Assembly: GCA_944366945.1 (NCBI GenBank)
Contig: CALVWJ010000001.1
Coordinates: 162,404 to 226,403, forward strand
Direction: 5' to 3'
Length of the DNA stretch: 64,000 nt
From: an uncultured Clostridia bacterium
Lineage (GTDB): Bacteria; Bacillota; Clostridia; Christensenellales; CAG-138
Shown one piece after another: positions 8,478 to 16,915 of the stretch (position 1 is the first letter of the stretch; each line of letters starts with the position of its first letter). The notes beneath the pieces are model-generated. The model had not been told where the DNA came from, ran no database searches, and was given only the letters and a program-made list of their open reading frames with translations. A program made the translations under genes and the position numbers.

Positions 8478-9065
8478 ATGAGCCTAATTGAAGAAAAACA
8501 GGCGCTGCGCTGCGCGATCCGCGCACGGCTTGCAGCACAGGACCAGGAGGAGCGCGCTATGCGTTCCTCCGCGGCTTGCACGCACTTAATTGCACATCCT
8601 GCATTTGCGGGCGCAGGCCTTTTGCTGGCTTATTGCGCTACGCCGCAGGAATGTGATCCAAAACAGGCGGTGGAGGCTGCGCGCGCAGCTGGCAAGCGCG
8701 TAGCGTTTCCTCTCTGCCTGCCGGGGAATCAGCTCGCTCTTTATGAGCCGCTTACATCAGATGCACTTGTACCCGGCAAATATGGGATTTTTGAACCGGT
8801 TCCGGCACGCAGCAGGCATATTGCGCCGGAAGAAGTGGAATTTGCGATCATCCCAGGTATGGCGTTTGGACGGGATTGCACCCGCCTTGGCCATGGTGCA
8901 GGCTACTATGACCGCCTTTTGCCGCGCTTAAGCTGTTTGAAAGCTGGCCTTGCGTTTGATTTCCAGGTGTTTGGCACGGTTCCGCAGGGTGAATGGGATA
9001 GCAAGATGGACTTAATTGCAGAAAACAATGGAATTATTGTGAATAAAATGCATTTCCGCTTGTAA
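8478..9065 (+). CDS. 5-formyltetrahydrofolate cyclo-ligase
   Basis: 195 residues. It converts 5-formyl-THF to 5,10-methenyl-THF with ATP, clearing a folate by-product of serine hydroxymethyltransferase (glyA is in this window at 28042). Seen: the N-terminal KQALRCAIRARL helix, the LPGNQLALYEP strand, and the signature FGRDCTRLGHGAGYYDRLL carrying the phosphate-binding loop. The gap to the amidohydrolase is 9 bases, so it is in the same transcript. Confidence 0.93.
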   Translation: MSLIEEKQALRCAIRARLAAQDQEERAMRSSAACTHLIAHPAFAGAGLLLAYCATPQECDPKQAVEAARAAGKRVAFPLCLPGNQLALYEPLTSDALVPGKYGIFEPVPARSRHIAPEEVEFAIIPGMAFGRDCTRLGHGAGYYDRLLPRLSCLKAGLAFDFQVFGTVPQGEWDSKMDLIAENNGIIVNKMHFRL

Positions 9066-9117
9066 GCGGCCAAGAAAGAATGATAAAATACTATGAATTG
9101 GTTTGTGGAGGAATAAT

Positions 9118-9672
9118 TTGCGCATCATAGCAGGCATGAAACGCGGGCAAACGATCCTGGCCCCTAAGGGCCGCGATACGCGCCCAACGCTTGATAGGGT
9201 GCGGGAATCGCTGTTTGGCATCATTCAGTTTGAGGTGGCCGGGCAGACTGTGCTAGATTTGTTTGCAGGCTCGGGCAGCCTGGGGCTTGAGGCGCTTTCC
9301 CGCGGCGCAGCGCATGCCGTATTCAACGACAGTGCGCGCGAAAGCATTGCCGTTGTGCGCGCAAACCTTGCAAAATTGGGCCTTTCGCAGCAGGCAACGG
9401 TATATTCTATGGGGCATTTAGCAGCGATCCAGGCTGTGGCACGCGCCGGATTTCGCTTTGACCTCGTGTTCTTGGATCCCCCTTATCGCGCTGGGCTGCT
9501 GGAAGAAACGCTCGCCGCGCTGCGCGTCTCGGGTGTCTTGGCGCCAGGCTGCCGGGTGATTGCCGAGCACGCGGCCAACCAGCCACCCGAAACGCCGCCT
9601 GGGTTTGTGCTGTGCGACCGGAGGAAGTATGGCATTGCGGGCATCTCCATATTCGAGGAGGAGCAGGAATGA
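9118..9672 (+). CDS. rsmD: 16S rRNA (guanine(966)-N2)-methyltransferase
   Basis: 184 residues from a TTG start at 9118, chosen because TGGAGGA lies 6 nt before it and the family opens with an RIIAG strand; the upstream TTG 9103 would read through the ribosome site. Motif I is DLFAGSGSLGLEAL and motif IV is LVFLDPPYRAG. It methylates G966 in the 30S subunit head. It overlaps coaD by 4 bases (ATGA), the usual rsmD-coaD pairing. Confidence 0.94.
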   Translation: MRIIAGMKRGQTILAPKGRDTRPTLDRVRESLFGIIQFEVAGQTVLDLFAGSGSLGLEALSRGAAHAVFNDSARESIAVVRANLAKLGLSQQATVYSMGHLAAIQAVARAGFRFDLVFLDPPYRAGLLEETLAALRVSGVLAPGCRVIAEHAANQPPETPPGFVLCDRRKYGIAGISIFEEEQE

Positions 9673-10163
9673 AAAAAGCGGTATTTGCGGGCTCATTCGA
9701 TCCTTTTACCATCGGCCATCTGGATGTGTTGCGCCGTGCGGCCGTGTTGTTTGACGAAGTCTGTGTAGGCGTGCTGGTGAATCCGGAAAAGCGACCGCTG
9801 TTTTCCCCCGAAGAACGTTGTGCTATGATCGAAGCTGCAGTGCGTGATGCCGGCATTGAAAACGCAAGCGTTATGGTTTTTCCAGGCCTGTTGGTGGATT
9901 TTGCGCGCGCTGTTGGCGCGGCTTATAATGTGCGCGGCCTTAGAAATGGCATGGACTTTGAGTATGAATATTCCATGGAATATTTTAACAGGCGGCTTTG
10001 CCCGGGGCTTGAAACCGTATATCTGGCAGCCGATCCCGCGCATGTGCAGATCAGCTCAAGCGCAGTGCGCATGTTGATGGCATCTGGAGCCGGCATAGAC
10101 GGGCTTGTGCCCGATCAAATATGTAAAATAATCGCAGAAAGGGTCAAACGCGATGAGCAATAA
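9669..10163 (+). CDS. coaD: Phosphopantetheine adenylyltransferase
   Basis: 164 residues, the normal length. It makes dephospho-CoA from ATP and 4'-phosphopantetheine. The nucleotidyltransferase motif GSFDPFTIGHLDVLRRA is at the N-terminus, with the (H/T)xGH signature as TIGH. NPEKRPLFSPEER and the C-terminal HVQISSSAVRML (the ISSS-type motif) are present. The start overlaps rsmD and the stop overlaps the next gene by 11 bases, giving a tight three-gene unit. Confidence 0.96.
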   Translation: MKKAVFAGSFDPFTIGHLDVLRRAAVLFDEVCVGVLVNPEKRPLFSPEERCAMIEAAVRDAGIENASVMVFPGLLVDFARAVGAAYNVRGLRNGMDFEYEYSMEYFNRRLCPGLETVYLAADPAHVQISSSAVRMLMASGAGIDGLVPDQICKIIAERVKRDEQ

Positions 10164-10926
10164 CACGCAGAATATGCAAATTTTCACTATTATTGGCCAG
10201 CTTGAAGATATGATCGAGCGCAGCCCAAAGCCCAAGCTTGGCAACAGCGCAAGCAAGCGCGTGATCGATGCAGAAGAAATGATCGACCTGTTGGGCGACT
10301 TGAAGGTTACCATCCCGGAGGACATCCGCCGGGCCAACAGCGTAATGATCGAATCTCAGACCATGATTGATAACGCGGATGAGCATGCGCGGGAAGTTGT
10401 GGCAAACGCGCAGGATGAAGCTGACCGGCTCATTGCGCAGGCGCATGCGACAGCGAACGATATCGTAGAAAAGGCACGGCAGGAATATGAGCGCCTTGTG
10501 CAGGAGGATGAGATCTACCAGGAAGCGCAGCGGCGCGCGGAACTGCTGGCGAAAAAAGCGGAGGCGAATGCAAGCCTGGTGTTTGAAAACGCCAAGTGCT
10601 ATGCAGACGATGTGCTCAAGGATTTGGAGAACTTTTTAGGCGAATATAAGCAGCTCGTTTCCCTCAACCGAAAGGATCTTGACGCGCGGACACAGCAGGA
10701 AGCTGCTGTGCCTGTGGCTGCGCCTCAGCAGGAATACCAAGCGCCGGCAGCGGAGCAACCCGCACCGCAGCAGCGCCGCAAAAAGCCGGCCCCCGTGGAA
10801 GAAACCTATGATGATTTTGACGAAAACGATGAGTTCGAAGATGACGCAAAGGGCGGCGGTTTCTTAGGTGGCCTGTTCAAACGGAAAAAGAAGGTTGACG
10901 AGATCGACTTTGATGATGAAGAATAA
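10153..10926 (+). CDS. Coiled-coil protein of the kind found after coaD (ATP-synthase-B-like)
   Basis: 257 residues with no signal peptide or membrane segment. Residues about 10-70 form an N-terminal helical region, 70-175 a long coiled coil rich in Ala, Glu and Gln (DEHAREVVANAQDEADRL), and 180-257 a disordered Gln/Pro and then acidic tail ending in a Lys-rich GLFKRKKK patch. Clostridial proteins of this type are often labelled ATPase or H+-ATPase subunit H from the coiled coil alone; that is not evidence of function. The layout resembles DivIVA-like scaffolds. It overlaps coaD. Confidence 0.7.
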   Translation: MSNNTQNMQIFTIIGQLEDMIERSPKPKLGNSASKRVIDAEEMIDLLGDLKVTIPEDIRRANSVMIESQTMIDNADEHAREVVANAQDEADRLIAQAHATANDIVEKARQEYERLVQEDEIYQEAQRRAELLAKKAEANASLVFENAKCYADDVLKDLENFLGEYKQLVSLNRKDLDARTQQEAAVPVAAPQQEYQAPAAEQPAPQQRRKKPAPVEETYDDFDENDEFEDDAKGGGFLGGLFKRKKKVDEIDFDDEE

Positions 10927-10947
10927 TCTGTAGATGTTTTAACAGGG

Positions 10948-10980
10948 GCGGCTTTTTGCGTTGCGCATAAGCCGCTTTGC
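10948..10980 (+). terminator. Possible terminator of the rsmD-coaD unit
   Basis: GCGGCTT (10948-10954) pairs with AAGCCGC (10969-10975) followed by TTTGCTGTTT. The loop is long and the T-run imperfect. Confidence 0.4.
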
Positions 10981-11075
10981 TGTTTGGAAGAGAGAGTCCT
11001 GGCCTCGGCGCAGGATGGAGAAGATGGAGGTATGGCTTTCAAACACGGCACAAAGCGGGTATGTTGATAAAAAAT

Positions 11076-11096
11076 AAGGCGCAATCAGCGCCTTTT
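11076..11096 (-). terminator. Intrinsic terminator of the tmcAL-ylbJ unit
   Basis: AAGGCGC (11076-11082) and GCGCCTT (11088-11094) pair around a 5-nt loop. Read on the minus strand they are followed by ATTTTTT. The stop codon of the small ORF 11095-11256 lies in the edge of the hairpin. Confidence 0.7.
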
Positions 11097-11256
11097 ATAG
11101 TTTAATGGTATCGCATTCGAACGGCCTCAATACCCCAGTTTCTTGGCTGCCCGGGAAATTGGATAATAAACCAAAGCTCTGCAGCGATACGGAGCCATCC
11201 TCGTAAACGGTGCACCTGCACCCCCAAATGCTTAAGGCGTGGGAGATAGGGTTCAT
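11095..11256 (-). CDS. Small hypothetical protein coupled to ylbJ
   Basis: 53 residues. The ATG at 11256 overlaps the ylbJ stop (ATGA), and the stop falls at the edge of the transcript's terminator, so the ORF exactly fills the space between gene end and terminator. It is Cys-containing (WGCRCTVYEDGSVSLQSFG), soluble and not of any family I know. The ribosome site is poor, so expression would depend on coupling to ylbJ. Confidence 0.4.
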   Translation of the reverse strand: MNPISHALSIWGCRCTVYEDGSVSLQSFGLLSNFPGSQETGVLRPFECDTIKL

Positions 11257-12311
11257 TTCCGCATGCGCCTGCGGCGGCCAAGCACTGCTGAAAACAGCAG
11301 GACTGTTGCTACACCCAGGAGGGAAACCGCAAAAATCGCCGTTGCAGTAAGCGCGTTTTGCGCGAGCGTTTCCCCGCTCACGGTTCCCGTATGCGCTGCT
11401 CCGGGAAAACAGAGCGGAAAAAGCAAATAACACAGTAACGCGGCAAGCACACCCTGCACAAGCTTCAGCGGGAAATATTCCTTTGCTTTCACCGGTAAAA
11501 AGAGGATGGACTGGGCTGCGACGCAAAGACCGCCAAAGGAAAAAAAGAATGCACCTACGCTTGCAGTTGTGCGCAGTGGGAGAGCGAGTTCTGCCAAGGC
11601 TTTGGAACCGGATGTGACCTCGAGCATGCCGGTAAAGAGCGCTTCAGCAAGCGCGCCGTTGCCGCCGAGTAGGGTAAGGAGGGACTTGAACGGCCAAAGC
11701 ACGGCGGCGAGAATGCCCGTTGCAGCAAGCAGACGCATGAATACCAGGAAAAAGATAATGGTGCCGCAGATGGATAGCAGAGAGGATACGGATTCTGCGA
11801 TGCTGGCAACGAACAGGCGCGCAAACGGTAGCGCCTGTTCGGGCGCGCTGGCGATGAGTACAGGCCCATATGCTTTGCGCGCAAGCAACACGCACAGGAG
11901 TGCCGCCAGAAACTGAGCGATGAGAACGGGGAGCGCTGCCTGTGGCACGCCCAGCATGCCCGTCGCAAATGCGCCTGCGATGTACATGGGGCTGATGGTG
12001 TTGAGCGCTGCCGCAAGCGCGGAAAGCCCCGCGTCCGGTTCACCGTCTGTGGCGTATTGCGCGGTGAGGCGTGCGCCGCCTGGGGCGCCGGAAACAAAGG
12101 CAAGCGCGAAAAGCGCAGCGCAGTTGCCGCTTTGCAGTGCTCCCATCTGGCGCATGAGCGCAGTGCACACAAAAAACGGGAGCAGCGCGGGCATAACGGA
12201 ATCCCGCCATAATGCGAAACCTTCCCGGGCAGCGTCCATGGCGTCTGGATTGAAGAGGATGAGCAGCGCGCAGATAAGCGCGCAAAGGAATAAAGCAAAC
12301 TTTCTTTTCAT
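11253..12311 (-). CDS. ylbJ: Sporulation integral membrane protein YlbJ
   Basis: 352 residues, about 8-10 hydrophobic helices. YlbJ is a mother-cell sporulation membrane protein of the nucleoside-recognition/gate fold, needed for a heat-resistant spore. Seen: the N-terminal helix FALFLCALICALLILF, WRDSVMPALLPFFVCTALM, AFVSGAPGGARL and ALLCYLLFPLCF, in the usual order. The tmcAL-ylbJ neighbourhood beside coaD is the B. subtilis ylbH-ylbM arrangement. Ribosome site AGGATAAAGC precedes ATG. It lies 44 bases after tmcAL. Confidence 0.88.
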   Translation of the reverse strand: MKRKFALFLCALICALLILFNPDAMDAAREGFALWRDSVMPALLPFFVCTALMRQMGALQSGNCAALFALAFVSGAPGGARLTAQYATDGEPDAGLSALAAALNTISPMYIAGAFATGMLGVPQAALPVLIAQFLAALLCVLLARKAYGPVLIASAPEQALPFARLFVASIAESVSSLLSICGTIIFFLVFMRLLAATGILAAVLWPFKSLLTLLGGNGALAEALFTGMLEVTSGSKALAELALPLRTTASVGAFFFSFGGLCVAAQSILFLPVKAKEYFPLKLVQGVLAALLCYLLFPLCFPGAAHTGTVSGETLAQNALTATAIFAVSLLGVATVLLFSAVLGRRRRMRK

Positions 12312-12355
12312 GCTTTATCCTATGCAATGCAAAGTGCAGATATGGTCGCTCGAGG

Positions 12356-13570
12356 TTAAACGATCAGCAGAGGGCGCGTGAATTCGTTTTGCGCCGGCTC
12401 TGGCGTTGGAGAAGCCATGGCGAGCAGCTCGCCTGCAAAGAGGTCAAGGTTGAATTGTTCCTTTGCAGCGGCATCCAACCTGGCATATTCACGGTATCCG
12501 GTTACCACGGGCAAGGATGCGCTCTGCGCCAGCTTTGCAAGCAGTGGCAATGCGCTGCGCTTTACGCCGAGTATGCGCAGATAGCGTGGCGCAGGATGAC
12601 GGGCGAAAAAGGTTTTATCCACGCCAAGGAGCGCATGCATGGCAATGCGCCTTAAGCGCGCATGGGTGTAACGCTTTGTTTTCACAGCGAAGAGAAAGTC
12701 GGAATATCCGGTGCAGGAGCGCGCCTTTTCATAAAGCGTTGCTTCAAGCCCTTCCGCAACGTCCGGCAGCTCTGCAAGCTGAGCGCGCGTGCGCATGCGC
12801 AGCGCATAAAGAATGGCATCGGAAAGCGCATCTACGTTTTTGGGAGCGCTTTGCGCACGGCATGCGGCTTCGATTCCAGCCGCAACATCCGAAGGCGTTG
12901 CGCTGTAAAGCAAGGAAAATGCATGCTGTTTAGCTGCTTCGCGCAGCGCGGATGCGCTTGCAAAACCTGCTTGCCCATCCATGGCCGGCGCATCGTGATC
13001 AGCGCCGGTGCGCGCGATGGCAATAGGCTCGATCGCAGGGGCAAGCAGCTTGCATGCCCGCAGGTATTCTACAGCGAGGATATTGTTGGGCAATGCGTGC
13101 GCTTTTTGGGCCTCTTCGTCAAGATCTCCGGCGGCGCGGGCGTATGCAGCCGGATAGGAAAGGCCGCGTTTGAGATGAAAAGCAAGGCGTTCCCGCTGTT
13201 CGTCTTCTCCTAATTGCGGGAAAGCGAGCGCTTGGAGGAGCGCAGGGTTAGCATGCTCTGTCCCAAAGGCGAGCGCCGAAATGAGCCCTGTCGCGGCGAG
13301 CAAGGCGACGCCCCCGCGTGCAAAACGCTCTGCACTGGCGCAGGCGAACGCGGTAGGAAGCTCCAGCACCAAGTCCGCCCCATGGAGCAGCGCCCAGCGG
13401 GCACGCTGGAATTTATCGAATGCAGCGGGCTCCCCGCGTTGCACGAAGCTGCCGCTGAGCGCAACAATGATTTGCGCACAGCCGGAAACTTCTTTTGTGC
13501 GGGCAAGATGGTACGCATGCCCGTTATGGAACGGGTTATATTCGGCAATAACGCCAGCAATGCGCTGCAT
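12356..13570 (-). CDS. tmcAL: tRNA(Met) cytidine acetate ligase
   Basis: 404 residues. It uses acetate and ATP to make N4-acetylcytidine at the wobble position of elongator tRNA-Met. The HIGH-like nucleotidyltransferase motif is in VIAEYNPFHNGHAYHL, followed by VALSGSFVQRGEPA and GADLVLELP. The start at 13570 has a GGAGGTTGACC site; an open frame upstream to 13810 runs into pta on the other strand and is not real. The gene diverges from pta-ackA, which supplies acetate metabolism; the adjacency may be coincidental. Confidence 0.92.
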   Translation of the reverse strand: MQRIAGVIAEYNPFHNGHAYHLARTKEVSGCAQIIVALSGSFVQRGEPAAFDKFQRARWALLHGADLVLELPTAFACASAERFARGGVALLAATGLISALAFGTEHANPALLQALAFPQLGEDEQRERLAFHLKRGLSYPAAYARAAGDLDEEAQKAHALPNNILAVEYLRACKLLAPAIEPIAIARTGADHDAPAMDGQAGFASASALREAAKQHAFSLLYSATPSDVAAGIEAACRAQSAPKNVDALSDAILYALRMRTRAQLAELPDVAEGLEATLYEKARSCTGYSDFLFAVKTKRYTHARLRRIAMHALLGVDKTFFARHPAPRYLRILGVKRSALPLLAKLAQSASLPVVTGYREYARLDAAAKEQFNLDLFAGELLAMASPTPEPAQNEFTRPLLIV

Positions 13571-13690
13571 GGTCAACCTCCAGATCGGGCTTCTTGCATG
13601 ATTATAGCATGAAATGAGGACAACTATGGAAAAAAGTGCAATTTCCCCTATAAAATTCCCCGGCTTGCGGTAGGCGAAAAGGATTTCTTG

Positions 13691-13699
13691 TGCTATAAT
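13691..13699 (+). promoter_or_regulatory. Extended -10 promoter of pta-ackA
   Basis: TGCTATAAT is a perfect extended -10 element 61 bases before the pta ATG. A -35 at optimal spacing is poor, as is usual for extended -10 promoters. Confidence 0.6.
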
Positions 13700-13759
13700 A
13701 ACTAAGTTAGAGCGAAACGCTCGCCGAACATAAGAGTTTCGAAAGGAGATCATTCCAAA

Positions 13760-14764
13760 ATGTCCGTGCTCGACAAGATCAAAGTGAAAGCAAAGGCTGA
13801 CGTAAAGCATGTCGTGCTGCCTGAAGGTGAGGAGGAGCGCACCATCCGCGCGGCGGAAATTATCACAAAAGAAGGCATTGCAAAGCTCACGCTCCTGGGC
13901 AACCCGGAAGCGATCAAGGCCAAAGCCGAAGCGCTCGGCGTGTGCCTTTGCGGTGTTGATATTGTAAATCCCGTTGCCTCGCCCGATTTCGGACGCTATG
14001 TGAATGAGTTTTATGAAATGCGTAAGGCCAAGGGCATGACGCCCGAAAAGGCCGAAGCCACCATGAAGGACACCATGTTCTTCGGTGCGATGATGCTTTA
14101 TGACGACAAGGTGGACGGCATGGTCGCCGGCGCGATCTGCACCACGGCGGCAACGTTGCGCCCGGGCCTTCAGATCATCAAGATGGCGCCCGGCATGAAC
14201 ACCGTTTCAAGCTGCTTCATCATGGAGCTTCCCAACAAAGCCTATGGCGACGACGGCGTGATGATCTTTGCGGACTGCGCGGTGAATATCGTCCCCACGG
14301 CAGAGCAGCTTGCTTCCATCGCGGTGGCCTCTGCGGAGACTGGAAAGGTGCTCTGTGGGATCGATCCGCGCGTAGCGATGCTCTCCTTCTCTACCAAGGG
14401 CAGCGCGAAGCATGAAAACGTGGATAAGGTCGTCGCGGCAACGGCGATGGTCAAGGAGCTTGCGCCCAATTTGAATGTGGATGGCGAACTCCAGGCGGAT
14501 GCAGCGCTTGTGGAAAAGGTTGGCCAGCTCAAATCGCCCGGCAGCCCAGTTGCTGGCAAGGCGAACGTGCTTGTGTTCCCGGATCTCCAGGCGGGCAACA
14601 TCGGCTATAAGCTCGTGCAGCGCCTTGCGGGCGCAGAGGCAACGGGCCCGATCTGCCAAGGCTTCCGCAAGCCTATCAACGATCTTTCCCGCGGCTGCAG
14701 CGTCGAGGATATCGTTTCCGTTGTGGCTATTACGGCTGTGCAGGCACAGAACATGGCGAAATAA
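13760..14764 (+). CDS. pta: Phosphate acetyltransferase
   Basis: 334 residues, the short Pta form without the N-terminal DRTGG domain. It interconverts acetyl-CoA and acetyl phosphate. Diagnostic stretches: [67 protein letters not shown] and the C-terminal [20 protein letters not shown]. It is followed 15 bases later by ackA, together yielding ATP from acetyl-CoA in fermentation. Ribosome site GAAAGGAG is good. Confidence 0.96.
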   Translation: MSVLDKIKVKAKADVKHVVLPEGEEERTIRAAEIITKEGIAKLTLLGNPEAIKAKAEALGVCLCGVDIVNPVASPDFGRYVNEFYEMRKAKGMTPEKAEATMKDTMFFGAMMLYDDKVDGMVAGAICTTAATLRPGLQIIKMAPGMNTVSSCFIMELPNKAYGDDGVMIFADCAVNIVPTAEQLASIAVASAETGKVLCGIDPRVAMLSFSTKGSAKHENVDKVVAATAMVKELAPNLNVDGELQADAALVEKVGQLKSPGSPVAGKANVLVFPDLQAGNIGYKLVQRLAGAEATGPICQGFRKPINDLSRGCSVEDIVSVVAITAVQAQNMAK

Positions 14765-14779
14765 GCGGAGGAAAAGCAT

Positions 14780-15982
14780 ATGAAAGTATTGGTCATCAAC
14801 GCGGGGAGCTCTTCCCTTAAATATCAGCTGATCGATGTCGATAACGGCAACGTGATCGCAAAGGGCCTTTGCGAGCGCATCGGCATCGGCGGCTCCATGC
14901 TGACCTATAAACCCGCCGGCGGCGACAAGCATGAATTCAAGCAGGATATGAAGGACCATACCGATGCGATCCGCATGGTGCTCGACGCGCTTGTAGACCC
15001 CAAGATCGGCGTTGTCAAGAGCATGGATGAGATCGACGCTGTGGGCCATCGCATCGTCCATGGCGGCGAAAAGTTCGCAAAGTCCGCGCTTATTACCGAT
15101 GAGCTGATCGAAGCGGTTAAGAGCTTAACGGATCTTGCACCGCTGCATAACCCCGCAAACCTCATGGGCATCGACGCTTGCCGCGCCATTATGCCCAATA
15201 CGCCGATGGTTGCCGTGTTTGATACTGCGTTCCATCAAACCATGCCCCCGGAGGCGTTCCTCTATGGCCTGCCCTATGAAGCATATACCGAGCTTATGGT
15301 GCGCCGCTATGGCTTCCATGGCACGTCTCACTTCTACGTTTCACGCAAGGCGATGGAAAAGCTCGACATGCCTGCTGAGGATACCCGCATCATCACCTGC
15401 CATTTGGGCAACGGATCAAGCATTGCGGCAGTTAAGGGTGGCAAGTGCATCGATACGTCCATGGGCTTGACCCCCCTCGAAGGTGTCCCGATGGGAACCC
15501 GCTGCGGCGACATGGATCCTGCGATCGTTACCTATCTCATGGATAAGCTGGGACTTGACAAGAAGGGCATCGATACGTACATGAACAAAAAGAGCGGCGT
15601 TCTGGGCATTTCCGGCGTTTCGAGCGATTTCCGCGATCTTGATGAAGCTGCAAAAGCTGGAAACGAGCGCGCACAGCTTGCACTCAAGACCTTCGCCTAT
15701 AAAGTTAAGAAATACATTGGCGCGTATGCTGCTGCCCTCGGCGGCGTAGATGCAATCGTGTTCACGGCCGGCGTAGGTGAGAACGACCGCGCAATCCGCG
15801 AAGCAATTGCAGGCGACCTTGGCTATCTCGGCGTTGCGTTTGACCGCGAAGCAAACTTGACCTGCCCCCGCGGCGAAGAAGCTGAGATCAGTGCGAAGGA
15901 TAGCCGCGTGAAGGTATTCGTGATACCCACGGATGAGGAAATGGTCATCGCGCGCGACACTGCGGCGCTTGCGGCAAAATAA
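14780..15982 (+). CDS. ackA: Acetate kinase
   Basis: 400 residues, typical. It transfers phosphate from acetyl phosphate to ADP. The N-terminal VLVINAGSSSLKYQL and the second signature RRYGFHGTSHFYVS are complete; HLGNGSSIAAVKGGK is the phosphate loop and FTAGVGEND the C-terminal ATP site. Acts with pta upstream. Codon use in both genes is strongly biased to C-ending codons, consistent with high expression. Confidence 0.97.
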   Translation: MKVLVINAGSSSLKYQLIDVDNGNVIAKGLCERIGIGGSMLTYKPAGGDKHEFKQDMKDHTDAIRMVLDALVDPKIGVVKSMDEIDAVGHRIVHGGEKFAKSALITDELIEAVKSLTDLAPLHNPANLMGIDACRAIMPNTPMVAVFDTAFHQTMPPEAFLYGLPYEAYTELMVRRYGFHGTSHFYVSRKAMEKLDMPAEDTRIITCHLGNGSSIAAVKGGKCIDTSMGLTPLEGVPMGTRCGDMDPAIVTYLMDKLGLDKKGIDTYMNKKSGVLGISGVSSDFRDLDEAAKAGNERAQLALKTFAYKVKKYIGAYAAALGGVDAIVFTAGVGENDRAIREAIAGDLGYLGVAFDREANLTCPRGEEAEISAKDSRVKVFVIPTDEEMVIARDTAALAAK

Positions 15983-16015
15983 AGCTGCGCTCAGCCGAAA
16001 ACCCCAAAAATATTG

Positions 16016-16044
16016 TTGACAAACAATGGGGTTGTAGATAAAAT
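16016..16044 (+). promoter_or_regulatory. Promoter of yceD-rpmF
   Basis: TTGACA (16016-16021), 17-base spacer, TAAAAT (16039-16044). The -35 sits inside the dyad ATTGTT-GACA-AACAAT, flanked by AACCCC and GGGGTT, which could bind a regulator or act as the ackA terminator. Confidence 0.75.
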
Positions 16045-16062
16045 ATACGAGGTTGACTTTCC

Positions 16063-16581
16063 ATGAAAATACCTGTAGCTTTAGAACTCAAACTTCCTGG
16101 GCGCGTCGGCGTGTTTCACGCGGCGGAGCAATTTGCGGATATGGAGTATTTGGGGCAGACAATTCGGTTTGCGGCTCCGGTATCTGTGGATGTGGAATAT
16201 GTGTTTGATGGCGAGGGATTTTCCGTCAAAGGAACTTTGCGCACGGCGTTGCATGTGCAATGCGCGCGCTGCGCAAAGGAGTTTGCGGAACCGTTTTCAG
16301 TGGAATTGGATGAGCGCTTTGAAAAAAATGTGCCGGAGGACAGCGAATGTTATGCATTCTCCGGTGAAACGCTCGAATTGGATCAGATGCTCAGCGATGC
16401 GATCCTGCTCAATATGCGCCCTTACAGCGTATGCAAGCCGGACTGCCGCGGGCTGTGCCCCATCTGTGGGTGCGATTTGAACACAGCGCAGTGTTCCTGC
16501 GCGCGTGAGGCCGGCGAGGAGCCACTTCCATCGCCGTTCGCCGCGCTCAAAACGCTGCTGAACGACGATAAGGAGGTGTAA
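16063..16581 (+). CDS. YceD family protein (DUF177)
   Basis: 172 residues. YceD/DUF177 proteins are found upstream of rpmF throughout bacteria and are linked to ribosome or 23S rRNA maturation; the precise role is not settled. Visible here: a beta-rich N-terminal half, a Cys pair [12 protein letters not shown] (residues about 65-76) and a C-terminal cysteine cluster [17 protein letters not shown] that should bind zinc. The stop lies 2 bases before the rpmF start. Confidence 0.9.
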   Translation: MKIPVALELKLPGRVGVFHAAEQFADMEYLGQTIRFAAPVSVDVEYVFDGEGFSVKGTLRTALHVQCARCAKEFAEPFSVELDERFEKNVPEDSECYAFSGETLELDQMLSDAILLNMRPYSVCKPDCRGLCPICGCDLNTAQCSCAREAGEEPLPSPFAALKTLLNDDKEV

Positions 16582-16583
16582 CC

Positions 16584-16772
16584 ATGGCAGTCCCCAAGAG
16601 AAAAACTTCGAAGGCGAGGCGCGATGCGCGCAGGGCAAACTGGAAGCTTTCCATCCCAGGCATCGTAGAATGCCCGCAGTGCCATGAGCCCAAGCTGGCT
16701 CATCGGGTATGCAAAAAGTGCGGCTATTACGATGGCAAGCAGGTCGTCAAAGTGGAAGAACAGAAGGCGTAA
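16584..16772 (+). CDS. rpmF: Large ribosomal subunit protein bL32, zinc form
   Basis: 62 residues. [18 protein letters not shown] is the bL32 N-terminus. The CPQC...CKKC pairs (about residues 32-48) form a zinc ribbon, so it is the zinc-dependent version. Ribosome site AAGGAGGTG is strong. Part of the yceD-rpmF unit, closed by a terminator. Confidence 0.97.
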   Translation: MAVPKRKTSKARRDARRANWKLSIPGIVECPQCHEPKLAHRVCKKCGYYDGKQVVKVEEQKA

Positions 16773-16796
16773 CGCCTGGTTCTCGTGTGCAAGGCA

Positions 16797-16833
16797 GGGC
16801 TTTTCACCCAAAGATGGGCGAAAAGCCCTTTTT
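16797..16833 (+). terminator. Intrinsic terminator after rpmF
   Basis: GGGCTTTTC (16797-16805) pairs with GAAAAGCCC (16820-16828), with an inner CCCA/TGGG stem, and is followed by TTTTT. Confidence 0.85.
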
Positions 16834-16854
16834 GCCTGTAAAGAAAGGCCGTAT

Positions 16855-16883
16855 TTGCAATCTTTTCCATGCCGTGATAGAAT
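16855..16883 (+). promoter_or_regulatory. Promoter of plsX
   Basis: TTGCAA (16855-16860), 17-base spacer, TAGAAT (16878-16883), placed between the rpmF terminator and plsX, 32 bases before its ATG. Confidence 0.55.
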
Positions 16884-16915
16884 CAAATATATTGAAATTA
16901 AAGGAATGATTTGGA

